In this document: one piece after another, positions 1 to 12,570 of the stretch
Numbering within the stretch: the stretch's first letter is position 1
Layout of the letters: every line of letters starts with the position of its first letter
Source: Agelaius tricolor
Taxonomy: Eukaryota; Chordata; Aves; Passeriformes; Icteridae
Length of the DNA: 64,000 bases
Assembly: GCA_023055355.1 (NCBI GenBank)
Contig: JALJCS010000002.1
Span: forward strand, 85,771,001-85,835,000
Direction: 5' to 3'
The notes under the pieces: generated by a model
Database searches by the model: none
The model's input: the letters and a program-made list of their open reading frames with translations, nothing else
What the model was told of the DNA's origin: nothing
Translations under genes and position numbers: made by a program

Positions 1-386
1 GCAGATTCTGGTGCACCACGGTGGGCCCTGCAGGATGAAGAGCTGGCTGCATGCAGAGAGGTAGCTCTGTCTGTCAGCTCCTTCTCAGCCTGCCCTGATA
101 AACTCAGCCAATTACACTAAAGGAAAAAATGCTTCAAAGTTCTGCCAGTGGTTTGGCTTTCCTGTGTTTTTGACCCTTTAATTTCAAAAAATAAATGCTT
201 AGAGGTCACCCTGGCCTGATTAAATCCCAGGAATATACAGTGTCTGTTTTCAAAATTTGGTGACTACTAATTAATTTATGTCATCAAACAATTATTTTCT
301 ACCTCATTAGCCCATGAAATGTGAAGATTGTGTCAGCACTTTTGCTGACAGTCTCACACTCATTAGTTTATAACCTTGTCCAAAAA
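1..386. other. Unique non-coding DNA, no feature seen
   Basis: This A+T-rich stretch holds no recognisable repeat and no credible open frame. It ends at the GA microsatellite. I see nothing else in it. Confidence 0.5.
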
Positions 387-434
387 GAGACAGAGAGAGA
401 GAGAGAGCGAGAGAGAGAGAGGGAGAGAGAGAGA
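387..434. repeat. (GA)n microsatellite
   Basis: This is an imperfect GA dinucleotide tract of about 48 bp. It is broken by a C near 391, a C near 408 and an extra GG near 421. A 68-codon open frame at 321-527 runs through it and reads alternating Glu and Arg. That frame is a by-product of the repeat and not a gene. Confidence 0.9.
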
Positions 435-3400
435 AAATACTATTCAACAACTTGCAATGTGGTTTTGAAGCCACAGGTGCTGGAAACTGGAATTATTTTC
501 ACATTTCCCTTGGTGCTAGATGACTGAACCACCACAAATTGGAAATATCTCTCACTCATGATTCAATGACTAATATATCATGAAAGGGGGAGTGGGGAAG
601 TGAAGCGAAGGACAAGGGGAGGGCTGTTCTGCACACGCATTCCGCAACCAAGTGTCATCATGTACTCAACCTGAAGGACTCACACAAGATATTCGGGTCA
701 GGTGATGGGGTTTTCACTTCTCACATTACATGACAAGGATCTAAAACAACGCTGCATAGGAAATTGTGGGACACCGCAGTGCAGCTAGCAGGCAGAAGTG
801 TAAATGGAGGTAAACTTGAGCTATCTGGCCCAAAAAAGTCCTGCCAGCATTCATGTACATCCAAGGAAGTTTCCCACCGTATTTTACTGTATATAAAAAT
901 AGCAGATGGTCATCATGATCAGTTAAATGTGCCTGAGTAGTAGTCTTTTGTCCTTGACTGCTTGCTGACTTTCAGTATGTTAGTTATTCACCTGATTTAT
1001 TTTTTAATGTTTCCTTGCCTAGACTTTTTTAGTTAATCTGTGTTAAGATTGATGTACCTCACCATTTTAATTTTGAACAGCATTGTTCAGCAGTAACACT
1101 AGCCTTTCAGTCAGTGCAGTGCAGAATTCAGTGCATGGAAAATAGTTTCATTAGAAAACATAATTTTTAAAAATTCTGCAAGGGACATCTGTTTGTCAAG
1201 AAAATTGAAACATTTGGACAGGGCACAATTTTTCTTCTTGCTGCTCAGCTTAAGATCAATTTTTTGAGTCTGAGTTCCCATTGTCCCATTTAGGATGATC
1301 ATTCTTGATGAATTGAATCTTTTCACTTTCTAGGACATTTCAACCATGGAAGATAAAGCCTACCAAAGAAACAAAACTGAAGTACAATGTGCACAAACTG
1401 CATTTCGTATTGATCATCTCAGATCAAATGATACTTCTGTCAATAGAGGTTTTCTGGTCTTAGATACTAAGCCACCACTGACCTGCTCTGGTGCTGGTGA
1501 CACTCCTGCTTCAAGCAGAAGGTTGGACAGGTGATTTCCAGAATCTCCTCCAAGAAAGCTTTTATGGTTATGTAAATGTCTAAGTGGTGCTGAAGTGATA
1601 TTGCACCATTATTCATTCCATTTCCTGTCTTCCTGTATCCTGATTTGGCCAAAATAATGATGTATTAAAATTACCAGAGAATTTCTGAACTTTTATGAGA
1701 ATTACTCAGGTTTTAGACCGGAATTTGACTTGTCTTTAACTACCATTTAATGGTCATGTCTAGTGGCTAAGAATTCCAGGAAAAATACCAATTTGAAGGG
1801 AAAGAAGGACATGAGTTCACGGTAGGCAGTGATGCCTTGGGAAAACTGCCATTGCCACGACCTGGGCAATCCTGACAGATTTACCTGTATCCTGTACTCC
1901 TCAAATATAAAGAAAGGAGAGTAGCCAAATAACATAATTAAGTTCCAAAAATCAGTGATATGAACATTCTTGACTCTGCCATTAAAAGACACTGGAACAT
2001 TTTCAGTCAAATGAAATTTATTCCAAATACTCATTGAAGACAAAACGCAGCAGAAGACATAACATAACACTGAAGAAGAGTTTCCAGTGTGTAAGGCTGC
2101 TATTAAAACTCTTCATGTCTGATCTGAGAGAGAAAAGGACCATTTTCCGCTAAGATTTTTTGTGACTTTTCCACTCTATAAATTTCTCCCAGTTTTTTGT
2201 CCTAACATCAGCGCCAAATAAGCATGAGTTTTGAGGCTTGATATGTGACAGACTTACAGAATTGACAATGTAAAAAAGTAATTCAGAAGCTGAAATATCA
2301 AGTTTTCTTCATTACCTGCACAGGAAAATCCCCTAGTTTAGTAGATTTAAATCTAAAGTGATGTGAAACTCAGCAGTTTCAGTTCACAGAATGTAATGAA
2401 AACATTCTTTTAATTTGCATAGGGTCACATTTATGTAGCTTCTTTAGATTTTCATATTCAAAGAAATAAGGCATTCTCGTATCAAAACCAGGGTAAAACA
2501 CTGGGTCCAGTTAACCCAGTGGTATCTTTGAAACTCTTTGGTTGGTTGAAATTTGCTGAAACTGGTAAATTCTCATCGGTGAATTTCCCAGCAAGTCTTT
2601 TGATGTTAATGCTGAAATGTCAAATGATCCACCTCACACAGAAGTACAATAGATTTTAACTATAGTTAAATAAATAGTTAAAACAAGAAATAAAACAGTC
2701 CCTGGTAAAAATTACATAAAATCTAAGGGACTGTAATAGAGAATTATAACACATCTCAAAATTTTATGAGTTTTCTCATTAAGCTCCATTGCAGAGATAA
2801 ACTTCTCTGTTAAATTCTATGGTAGGACTCTAAAGAAAATCTATATTATTTTATCACACCAGTGGTTGCACGTTCATGGCAAGATTAGGACACATTGTTT
2901 TAAGTAGTGTATTAGCATATATTGTACAGACCAATACCTGAAAGTTAGACTTAACCAAAAAAAAATCACACCCTACTTAAAACATTTGAATAACTGAAAT
3001 TTTTACTCAGCTATACAACATTCATATTTTTCTTCTACTAAAAAATATTGAAAATCATATTTAAAAAAAAAACTATGTACTTCTTTCAAAGTATATGTTC
3101 CCGGGTTTCTTTGAAAACAGTTCTACCTCCTTGGAATCTATTGTCCTCTTTGGTAGATATAAATATCCAACAACATATCACAAAACCATTTGCAGGAACA
3201 AAATTCACCTTGAGGCTGACAGCATGCCTAAGCACTATCACTGCAAAGAATATTTCTGGTGGCATGATAAAAACACCTGAAAATAAGGAGTTAATAAATC
3301 AATAGCTCTTTGACCATAATACCATGTCACTTCTCTATTAAAGTAGATGTTTACTTCTTGAGGAAAACCAGCACATTTTCTTAATTAGTGGTTTGCTTTT

Positions 3401-6400
3401 AGGAATTTGTGGGTACAATATTGAAAGCCCACAGGTTGATTTCTTCTGTTTCCTCCATTAAATATTCTTTTCCAGTAAATAGACAGAATTTCCCAGTGTC
3501 CCCAAATAGTCACAGCAACAGTCACAGCATCGGTCACATTGATGAGTCTTGACGTCTTCAGCACTGGAAAATCAGCCAGCATTACAAGGAGATCCCCTTG
3601 TTTTAAAATATGAAAAACAAGAGAGATAACCAGATTGATGTCCTCCCCCACCATGTCCCATGCTCCCTTCCCCTCCCCACTGCTCATTTAGCAAAAACAG
3701 TGGTAAAAAATAAAAGAAGTTCTGTTTTCTACCAACAGGCTTTGAACCCACTCAGTTCACCTTCCTGTATGTATTTTGTACTGCTTTTTCTGAGCTTTGT
3801 ACTTCCTGAACCACAGAAGTACCTACACACTCTGTTTCCTGTCATTAAGATGTGAGTATAAGCTTTAACATAATTTGAGTCTTCAGACCTCCAGTGGCCG
3901 AATTCTCCTCTCTCTTGCACCAGATTTTTCACACTATTATTTTTCAGATACTGCTGAATTTTACCAGAGTCCACTAGAATGAGGCCTAAGCACCTCAGGT
4001 GAACCAGTCTGGAGAAATTACGTCGTTTATAGTTACTTTCACTCATGTGAGTGCGTGTGATGTGGTTTGGGGTGAGGAGATAAGTAGGCAGCGTGACATC
4101 CTTGTCAGAGGGTATTATTTAAAGTTTATTTCTATGACCAATTTTCCTCTTTCAGCTGTGAATTTACCAAGGTGCTCCGACCCATTAATTGCTTCTAGGC
4201 TGGTTTCATGCCAAAGAAAGGTGAATTACACAACTGCCCTAAACAAACTGGGGCTGGAGATGGAAAATATTTATTTCTGTGTTTTTCTACAGCATATGTA
4301 ATGGGATTTATTATTCCAGGTTGCTCTTTGGCAGATTGCACTACAACAACAACAACAACAACCAACTCTTACTCCAATTATGAGGCCTCCACCCACCTGA
4401 TGCTCAGTGATAAGCATCGCTCAAGAAGTAGGAGGTCACACCATGACTTCCTTTTCCCACTCTCCTCTCTCCATCATTTGTTTGTAGGACGTGTTTGCTT
4501 ATGGAAATGTGGGATGGTGCCTCTCTGGACCCTACCCTTGAGTCTTGCTGTGACCCAGTTACACCCCATGCTGTGCACACTGCTGGGAAGGTGGTATTTT
4601 CACCTAAATTTCAACAAATTTGTCAGTGTGCAGTAGATGTCAGTACTGAGACACATCCCTTCTAGGTAAGAAATAACCCTTGTCCTGAAGCTAAACTCTA
4701 TTCATTTTCCCAGTTCTAACCTGAAGCTCAGCTGGGGGACATGGGAATTGTGGTGGTCTGCTGCACAGGCTAAACCCCAGATTTGCTGAGGATAGAGGCA
4801 GGAGTCTCTGGTAACCACTGCCTGCCTGTAGAGAGCAATTTGTAATTATGATAGCATGTGCCCAAAGTGGTTCTTAGCGAGAAGAAACTGAAGACTGGAA
4901 AATAACCAAACTAAAGCAAGAGAGCTCAACTAAACACTGAAATCTGGGGGGAAAAAACCCACAAAAATTCCAGCATGTAATCCCCCTTAATAAACAAAGC
5001 AAAAGACATTGGAAGCTGAAAATTTGATGAGGTTGAAGCTGGACCAAAAACCAGTACTTACAGAGACAGGGAAGGCCAGACCCATTTCATATATGGAGCT
5101 GTGGACAGAGGGGTTATATACTAGAAGATCAGCTGGAAAATGCTAGATGATATTCCAGTATACTTATATCTATTATGCTTCTTTCAGAAGAATTATAATA
5201 TAATTAAAGTGTGAAATACTAAAATTAATACTTTAGCACACTTTCCTGAACAGAAGGAAAAATTAAGCACTGGTTACCCTCTATATAAGTGACCTTTGTA
5301 AAGGATCAGGTAGAATATCATTAGAGATTTTTAACTTTTTATTTAATGGTGGTGAAGGACAGGTGAGCAGATATTTTTCAATAAAAAGTTTAATGCCTTT
5401 TAATATCTAAAGTTATTTGAGACATTTGTAAAATTACATAAATAGGTCCCATCAAGCACAGAAATTCTTTCTACTGCACATACAAATTGGAGTTCCAGAC
5501 ATGAACAGGGATGCATGTCACTCTGCTGTGGCCTTTGTGTTCTAAAGCTTGCTTGAATCCTTGGATGCAGGATGTTCTTGGAACTGCAGAGATGGATATG
5601 TTACATAGATACAGCTATAGGTACAGTTGAAGTTAATGTAATTCAACATATTCTCTAATCTTTCAAAAGTTATGTATTGGTAGTCACTGCAGCCACACTT
5701 CCACCAGAAAGTTTTGGGTGGAAATTTTGTTCTGCTGACAGTGAAGGGGAAGTTAATTTTAAAATATTATTTACTTATTTCTCCCCAGTGCTTGTGTGGA
5801 TGGTAACTTCATTAGCAGAATGGGTGGCACCACACAAGGACAGGAACAACAGAGAAAGATTGGAACCCATGCAAATAGGTGGGCTTTTATAAATTTTCCT
5901 GCTCTGCAGTGAGACACAAGGGACTTACAATATTTTCATGCATAGGTAAAATAATAAATTATTGCACATCATTTCGGTGTGAGAACATCTCCCTGTGATG
6001 TGAAAATTCTAGGTTTGTGGTCTTAATTTACCTGGTTCAGAGCAGGAACTTTCACTCTCATCAATTACAGATTAGAGCTCTAATGATTTAATAATTTCTC
6101 TTGAGTAACAAATGTTAATTTTTTAAAGTTGGAAAACTGAAAAGAAGAGTGAGGCAGATGCAGAAGGTCTCATGGTTTGAGTATACATCCAAGACAGAAG
6201 AAAATTGGGGTTACATTCTGTTTTGAAGTGGGTCGAGCAGGATGTTTGATTGGGCTAGGGGCAAGTGCTGTTTCCCAATGAAAGTCATTGACAAGTTTCA
6301 GCCACACTGAATCATCACATTCCTCACTGAAAGGAAAAAAAAAGAAAAAAAAAAAAAGAAAATAATGCCAAATTCTCCACCACTTCCTTGGAAGGTTTCC

Positions 6401-8442
6401 AGTCAATTCTAGTGCCTGGTTCACACAGTCTGCTGAATACTGTGAGCACATTTCCATTGACCTCAAAAAGACTTTTCATAAGGCTCAAGTAAATCAAATA
6501 TGGTTATTGCAAGAGAAATAAGGATTACACAGAGGGAAGAGATATAGAGGGAGAAAACTGTTGATTCTTAAAATGAGAGGGAACAAGAAATATGATAAGT
6601 CACTCAGACCACATTTGAGTCAGGAAACATGCATTGGGTGAGGAGAAAGTAGAGATCACTGGACTCTAAAGCACACTACTCTCAAATTTCCAAAGGTGTC
6701 CGAAGGCAGACATTCTGAAATTGGTTTAACTTTGAGTCATCATGTTCCAGTGCTTGTAAAACAGTGAAGAGTAGATGATGAGGGAAATGAACAGTTTCTT
6801 TGCCTCAAAACTATCCCATTCTCTCATACCGAAGGCATGAGTGACTCACAGCATAAAAGACATGAGGGTTTAATGTGTAACAAGAAAGAGAGCAGGAAGG
6901 GGTACAAAGCTGACCTTTCACACACATTGGGAATGACAGCGGAAAGCTCAGTGCACTTCATTCCTTAAAGTACACAGCAAGATAAATACTCAGGACTGAC
7001 TCTTGTAACAAAAGAATTTCCTTTTGCTCACAGTGGTCAGGGCATTACAGAGGAATCTCTCCAACCTTATCCTTCATATTTGTGGTTAAAGAAGCTTTTG
7101 CTGTGTTAGTGGATAGAGGCTGGAGTTACTGAATCTTCTTTACAGCTACTGAGTCTATGAGAATGCAGAGAGCCTGACCACTGGGGCTTCCAAACCAGGT
7201 AGAAAAAGATTGCTTATTCAATCAAACAAAAAAAGTCAAATATGAATAATGGGTCAACACTAAAAGGTCTGAGACATTGATCTTGAAGAAAGGCTGGGAA
7301 TGGAGACATGCCAAAACCTTGGGAACACCTCAAAATTAGCTTGCAAGGCTAACTTTGTTATTGGCAAAAGCACCGATTCATTGAAGGTAAAATTCTTTGA
7401 GAAAGCATTTCCTGAAATATTTGCATTGTTTCCCTATCAGTTCATGACAGTTTCATGCCAGTTCTCAGGTTTCAAGCTTTCCAGCTTTGCAAAGCAGGGG
7501 ATCCCTAATTCCATTCTTTACTAAAAATTTTTTCACTCAGAGGAGGAGCTGTAAGGCTCAAGAGCCATTCAAGCCTTTACAGATAACCAAGAAAGTGACA
7601 TTTTTCATAGTACTCACAATTCAGGTACTTACAATCCCTACAAAAACAAATACAAAAACTTGTATTAAACATTAACTGTGTGCAGCCAGCTGGAGAACTG
7701 CAGAACTGACTTTTATTTAAATCACTGCATGATACAAGAAAGTTTCCTTGCCTTGGTTGTGCTTATACCACAAACATTGATCATAAAAAAGTGAAAAATG
7801 CATTTTGTTTAATAACAAGGAGGAAACCCTATGAAAAGTTAATCAAGGATTCTAATTCCTGCTTCAGCCTGTTACTAATGCCCCAGGAGTCTAAATCTTA
7901 GAAGACTAAGCATCAAAGCACTTCTAGGGAGAACCAAAGGAAAAACAATACTAGGAGTACACTAATCCCATGTTACTGATGCAGGGAACAGAAGCAGCAG
8001 TTGATGCAGCATCAGTTCACATTAGAAGCTTGTGGTAGGATACTCTACCCATTTCCTGAGTCAGAGACTCGTGTCTCAACCACAAGACCATCATTCTTCT
8101 CTATAGATAATTTCCCTTGATTCCTGAGAGCTGGTAATGTGGACAGAATTACATTTTTGTTGTTCTGCTTTTTCAGATGCTCTCTATGAAGCAAGATAAC
8201 CACGTGTTAGAGGAAGGGTTGTGTTTCCTGGTGAAGTCAATGGTAGAATGATTGGAATTTGGTCAATGCTGTAAGACACATTCAGTTCTATGAGCAAATC
8301 CTTTTGACCAATGTGTAGAGAACTAAATTCTCCCATTCACCCTAATTTCACACTCAAACCTTGAGAGAAAGCAGTGTATCCTTACAGAGGCACATTCATA
8401 TCTTAGGAGGAAAACATAAGAAAAAATTATGTATATGAATTG
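435..8442. other. Unique A+T-rich non-coding DNA
   Basis: No gene, RNA gene or interspersed repeat is recognised across these 8 kb. Open frames are 60-142 codons, overlap on both strands and match no family I know. The longest, at 4208-4636 on the plus strand, reads through the CAA microsatellite as a Thr run. A short inverted repeat with 9-bp arms sits at 2695-2703 and 2726-2734. Repeats that diverged too far to recognise by eye may be present. Confidence 0.5.
4343..4363. repeat. (CAA)n microsatellite
   Basis: About seven ACA/CAA trinucleotide units lie in a row within otherwise unique sequence. In one frame they encode a short Thr run in an open frame that I do not accept as coding. Confidence 0.85.
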
Positions 8443-8536
8443 GGATAATTATTATAAAAATAATTGGGATTATTATTATGAGTTTATTACCCATTATTAT
8501 TATTGGGATTATTATTATTATGGGTTTATTACCATT
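8443..8536. repeat. TTATTA-rich imperfect repeat block
   Basis: About 95 bp are made of ATT/TTA triplets punctuated by GGGATTATT and GGGTTTATTACC blocks. The second half (about 8493-8536) is a near copy of the first (about 8463-8500), both containing a GGGATTATTATTAT core and a TTTATTACC segment. This looks like a local duplication of a degenerate (ATT)n microsatellite. Confidence 0.75.
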
Positions 8537-10327
8537 AGTCCTTATGAGGAAAATATCTGAATGTAAAGGTTGCTATTATATTTAAATGAGGACAAGTTCT
8601 ACTGAGAATGGCTGAAAACAGCTTCAGCCTTATGGAACACTGACTTCTGTTGAAAGACAGATGTTTGCTCTGTGTCTCTTCCAGAAGAAGTAAGGAGTGT
8701 GGAAAAGAACACATGTCTAGTTAAAGGAAGAGTGATAAACTTTTGTTTTCTTCTCCCTGCCTCCCAAAATGTGTGTAGTATATTCTATGCAATACTAAAA
8801 TTAATTATGTAGCCAAACATAGCTACCATAACCACAATGGGATTGCAAGTAGATCAATTAGAAGAAACAGACTACAGCCCCAGCATGTGTGGAGGCAAGA
8901 GGTGCTGCTCCAGTCCTCGGTGTGCTCCAAGGACTGGATTTTCCCTAGGTGCCCTCTAGTCAACAGAAGCAGTGAGCTTCACCCTGGACAGAGCTGCAGA
9001 GCAATCTGAATTGTCCTTGGGGGCTGCCCATCTCCTCTGCTGGTGAACAAAAGGCACATACATTGACCTGTAAAACTAAACACTCCCAGTACCCAAAATT
9101 TGGTTTTATGAACAACCTCACCACAACATAAGGCTGATTTGAAAAAAGGAGAGGTGGCTTTGAATTTTTGTGATGGAACAACAGCAATAATATTATAGCT
9201 TATATAAATAATACCTTAATATCTTCCATCTTCAGGCAGGAGGCAGGGGATTTTAAACTCTGACAAACACCTGAACACAAACCCCATCCTATGAAGTCCC
9301 CAACAGGATGGCTTGCACACAAACAGAGCCAGTTCCCTTTGCATAAATTTTGGAAAGTGATGTTAATTTAGACTGAATTTGCCACTTTGCAAGCAGCCAA
9401 CATAAGAAAAGCAAAACAGTCTGAATCTGTGCTTGGTCAGTTGTAAACTTTTGAATGACCCTAAACAGAAACCAATAATTTGATGTGTATGTAGGGAAAT
9501 AACTCCCCCAAATCCTCTGTGTTTTGGATTCATTTTGTAAAATGGAAGTCTTGTTCCATAGCCACCCTCACTGAGAATGCCAATTCCCTCTGCTCCACAG
9601 GTTCACACAAATGCCCACACCTGTAAAACAGACTTTGAATGCCAAAAAACTCCTTTGCTGGATATGTTCCAGCAAAATAACTAAAACCTTTTGAAGAAAA
9701 AACCCCACGGTTTTGTTCTTTCCCACACTCCATTCCTTATTTCTGGGTTAGGCAGGAGGTAGATAACTTTGACCTATACTCATGTTGCTGCCAGGTTTTT
9801 CAACACATTTATTCGTGTTTGCACTGTCTTTGTTTCAGTGATGTGTTGTGTAATGTGAGCAAGCAGAAAGCCAACTAGGCACCAACAGGAAGGCTTAGAG
9901 TGCTCTGATTTTTTGGCACGGTGTGATGCATTGTGAGCTGGGTTTTCAGTATCTGACAGTTAAGTCCTTGGAACTGGCATCTGTAGGCTGGAGACCAGAG
10001 CCCTGAATAACCTAACTTAGAGTACAGCTGGGACCAAAGCATTACTTCATTCATGCCTTGTGCACACGTGCTCAGTGCAGCGAGCATTCAGGATTTGCTT
10101 GAGTGCGTGTCCTGTGCTCAAGGGCAGCACCACACTCTGCCCTTAGCACATGCTGCAGAGGTAAGACAGGGAGCCCCATGCAGGAAAGTGTGTCACATGG
10201 ACATTAGAAATTACTCATTGACAACAAGGACTTAATTGTACCTTCACCTTGCTCCACAAAAACACTATAGCTCTTGTAACTTGAGCAGTGAGAGCTGAGC
10301 ACTGCATTGCTGGAGATGATCAAAGTT
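8537..10327. other. Unique non-coding DNA
   Basis: I see no gene or repeat here. Open frames of 60-75 codons, for example at 8960-9187 and 9530-9733 on the minus strand, have no recognisable family signature and no gene context. Confidence 0.5.
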
Positions 10328-10380
10328 AAAAAAAAAATCCAAATTAAAAAAAATCAAAATTAAAAAAAAAATCAAAAAAA
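10328..10380. repeat. A-rich low-complexity tract
   Basis: Runs of 7-10 A are separated by TCC, TTAA or TC, giving a period of roughly 15-18 bases with units ending in ATCAAA. It is a simple A-rich repeat. Confidence 0.8.
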
Positions 10381-11364
10381 GCTGAGGAAAAAACCTGAGA
10401 CCTCTTGAATCTGTTTGCCAATCACATGTAGTAATGATAGTATCCCGAAATTTTAATACTGTTGTTTTTTGACCAGGCATCTTCAGCTTTCCTCCTGTAT
10501 TTTCATTTCAGCTCCTCTGTGACCCCGCTGCCTTGGGCTCAGCCCTGTCTTCAGTCACAGACTGAAAGGCTGTGAGGAAGGAAAAACTTGTGACCCCATT
10601 TCCTACATGGGGAAGAATATATTTAAGGGCATTTACCAGCCGAACAAATCAGCCCAGCAGACAGCTGTGAAAATTTCACAGTGTGTTTCTCTGCATGATT
10701 AGAAGCCAAGATGTCAGTTCCTCATTGATATCAGGAACTAGTAGGATTTCCTTACTTTTGCAGGAACCCTGTGAGTAGCTCAGAGATTGCATCTTAGGTG
10801 ACAGATTGACCTACTGCCTCTGGTGGGGAGAGCACAGGACAGCTCTGAGCCATAGGGTTTGTTTCTCTGCTGATTTGCTGCTTTCCTATTAATGCAGTTC
10901 TGCTGAGAACCATGCCATGAGTCAACCAACCAACTGTGAAACAAAGCTCAGTTCCACAGGATTTTACCAGCTACCTTTCCACTGAGTCAGGGATAGCAGG
11001 CACTGCACTTTTGGAAGGTGTTTCAAGGCATTCCTTTTTCTTCTTGTATCATGGAAGTAGTTCTACACAGACTCAGGGTTGTTGTTTTTCATGGTTTGTG
11101 AAGGGGTCCTGAGGTCAAAAGCTTTGACAGTACTTTCCAAATGAGGAGTCGAGTACCAGCTGCAGGACTCCCAAAGAGAGCTTATCTTGTCAGATACCCA
11201 GTTCTGGACTCTGGCAGTCTCTGTGCACCCAAAAGCTTTATGCAAGCTGTAGCTCTTGCCCAGTGGAGTGACCAGACACACATGTGCTGTCCAGGACCTG
11301 CTGCACTCAGGCACAGCAGCTCACCCAGCTCAGGGTGACTGCACACACCATTTAGCATGCTTCA
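10381..11364. other. Non-coding DNA upstream of a CR1 fragment
   Basis: No recognisable gene is present. The last 300 bp (about 11060-11360) carry overlapping open frames of 65-83 codons on both strands. They directly abut the CR1 fragment and could be a diverged extension of it, but I could not align them by eye. Confidence 0.4.
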
Positions 11365-12570
11365 TGAAAGGAAAGTCCTGCTTATCAAACCTGGTTTCCT
11401 TTTATGACAAGGTAACCCACCCAGCTGATCAAGGGAAGCCAGCTGATGTGTGAAATCTTTTTGGATTTCATTTGAGCTTTCCATACTGTCTCTCACAGGA
11501 TCCTCTGGACAAAATGTCCAGCACACAACTGGATAAACACATCCTGAGATGTGTGAGCAACTGGCTCATGGGTCGGGCATGAAGGGTTGGGGTCAATGGG
11601 GTGACATCAGACTGGGGACCTGTAACCAGTGGGGTTCCACAGGGCTCCATCCTGGGCCCTGTGCTCTTCAATATCTTCATTAACAACCTGGACATGGGAT
11701 GGAAGGGATGCTGAGAAAGTTCACAGATTATACAAAACTGGGGGGAGCTGCTGACTCCCTCGAAGGCAGAGAGGCCGTGCAGAGACATCTCACAAATCAG
11801 GACTGGGCAATCACCAACCATATGAAGTTCAACAAGGGAAATTCTGGATTCTGCACCTGGGATGGGGCAACCCTGGGTGTATGACTGGATTGGGGAATGA
11901 GAGGCTGAAAGCAGAGCCATGAAAAGGGACCTGGGGCCCTGGTCTGTGGAAAGTTGAACACGAGTCAGGAGTGTCCTGGCAGCCAGGAGGGCCAGCCCTG
12001 TCCTGGGGGACATCAGGGACAGCATGGCCAGCTGGGCAAGGGAGGGGATTGTCCTGCTCTGCTCTGCACGGGGGCAGCCTCACCTGCAGTCCTGTGTGCA
12101 GTTTTGGGTGACACAATGTAAGAAAGACATTAAACTGTTAGAGAGTGTTCAAAGGAGGGCAACAAAAACAGTGAAGGGCTTCGAGGGGAAGCCATGTGAA
12201 GAGCAGCTGAGGTCACTTGGTCTGTTCAGCCTGGAGATGAGGAGACTGAGGGGAGACCTCATTGAAAGACACAACTTCTCTTCTCTCTGGTGACCAGTGG
12301 CAAGACCCAAAGGAATGGCCTGAAGTTCTGTCAGAGAAGGTTTATGTTGGATATTAGAAAGTGATTCTTCACCCAGAGGGTGTTTGGGTACTGGAACAGG
12401 CTCCCCAGGGACCCTTGTCAGTCACCAAGCCTGACAGAGTTCAAGAAGTGTTTGGACAATGGTCTCAGGCACGTGGTGTGAGTCTTGGGGATGGTCCTGT
12501 GCAGGGGCGGGATTTGGACTCAGTGATCCTTGCAGGTCCCTTCCAACTCAACATATTCTGTAATTCTGTA
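11365..12570 (+). mobile_element. CR1 LINE fragment, plus strand, 5'-truncated
   Basis: This is about 1.2 kb of a chicken-repeat-1 (CR1) non-LTR retrotransposon in sense orientation. It covers the last third of ORF2 (reverse transcriptase C-terminal part) and the short 3' UTR. The order of landmarks fits the family. There is a TTTTATGACAAGGT motif near 11400, a TGGGGTTCCACAGGGCTCC block near 11630, the region equivalent to FADDTKLGG near 11717, and a GAGACTGAGGGGAGACCTCATTG block near 12240. The 3' end near 12540-12570 reads CCCTTCCAACTCAACATATTCTGTAATTCTGTA, ending in the ATTCTGTA-type direct repeat that CR1 uses instead of poly-A. The 5' edge is approximate. The element is full of stops and frameshifts and cannot move. 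Confidence 0.93.
11395..12480 (+). pseudogene. Decayed CR1 ORF2 (reverse transcriptase) C-terminal part
   Basis: In CR1 elements ORF2 encodes an endonuclease plus reverse transcriptase used for target-primed insertion. Only the end of the reverse transcriptase region and the C-terminal domain remain here. The frame changes repeatedly. At 11699-11884 one frame reads KFTDYTKLGG where the family has K-F-A-D-D-T-K-L-G-G, so the second catalytic Asp is replaced by Tyr. At 12024-12293 another frame reads VQRRATKTVKGFEG and later LGLFSLEMRRLRGDLI, which is the usual CR1 C-terminal signature. Internal stops and frameshifts separate the pieces, so no protein can be made. It lies inside the plus-strand CR1 fragment. 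Confidence 0.85.

Noticed and set aside
321..527. Small frame with an alternating Glu-Arg stretch
   Set aside because: It is the GA microsatellite read as protein, with no support on either side.
2695..2734. 9-bp inverted repeat around a 22-base loop
   Set aside because: It is too short and isolated to be a transposon terminus or RNA gene; no flanking duplication was seen.
4208..4636. 142-codon ATG frame with a Thr run
   Set aside because: The Thr run comes from the CAA microsatellite and the rest has no recognisable domain; overlapping frames are also open.
11468..12025. 185-codon minus-strand open frame
   Set aside because: It is antisense to the plus-strand CR1 ORF2 remnant and follows from its composition.
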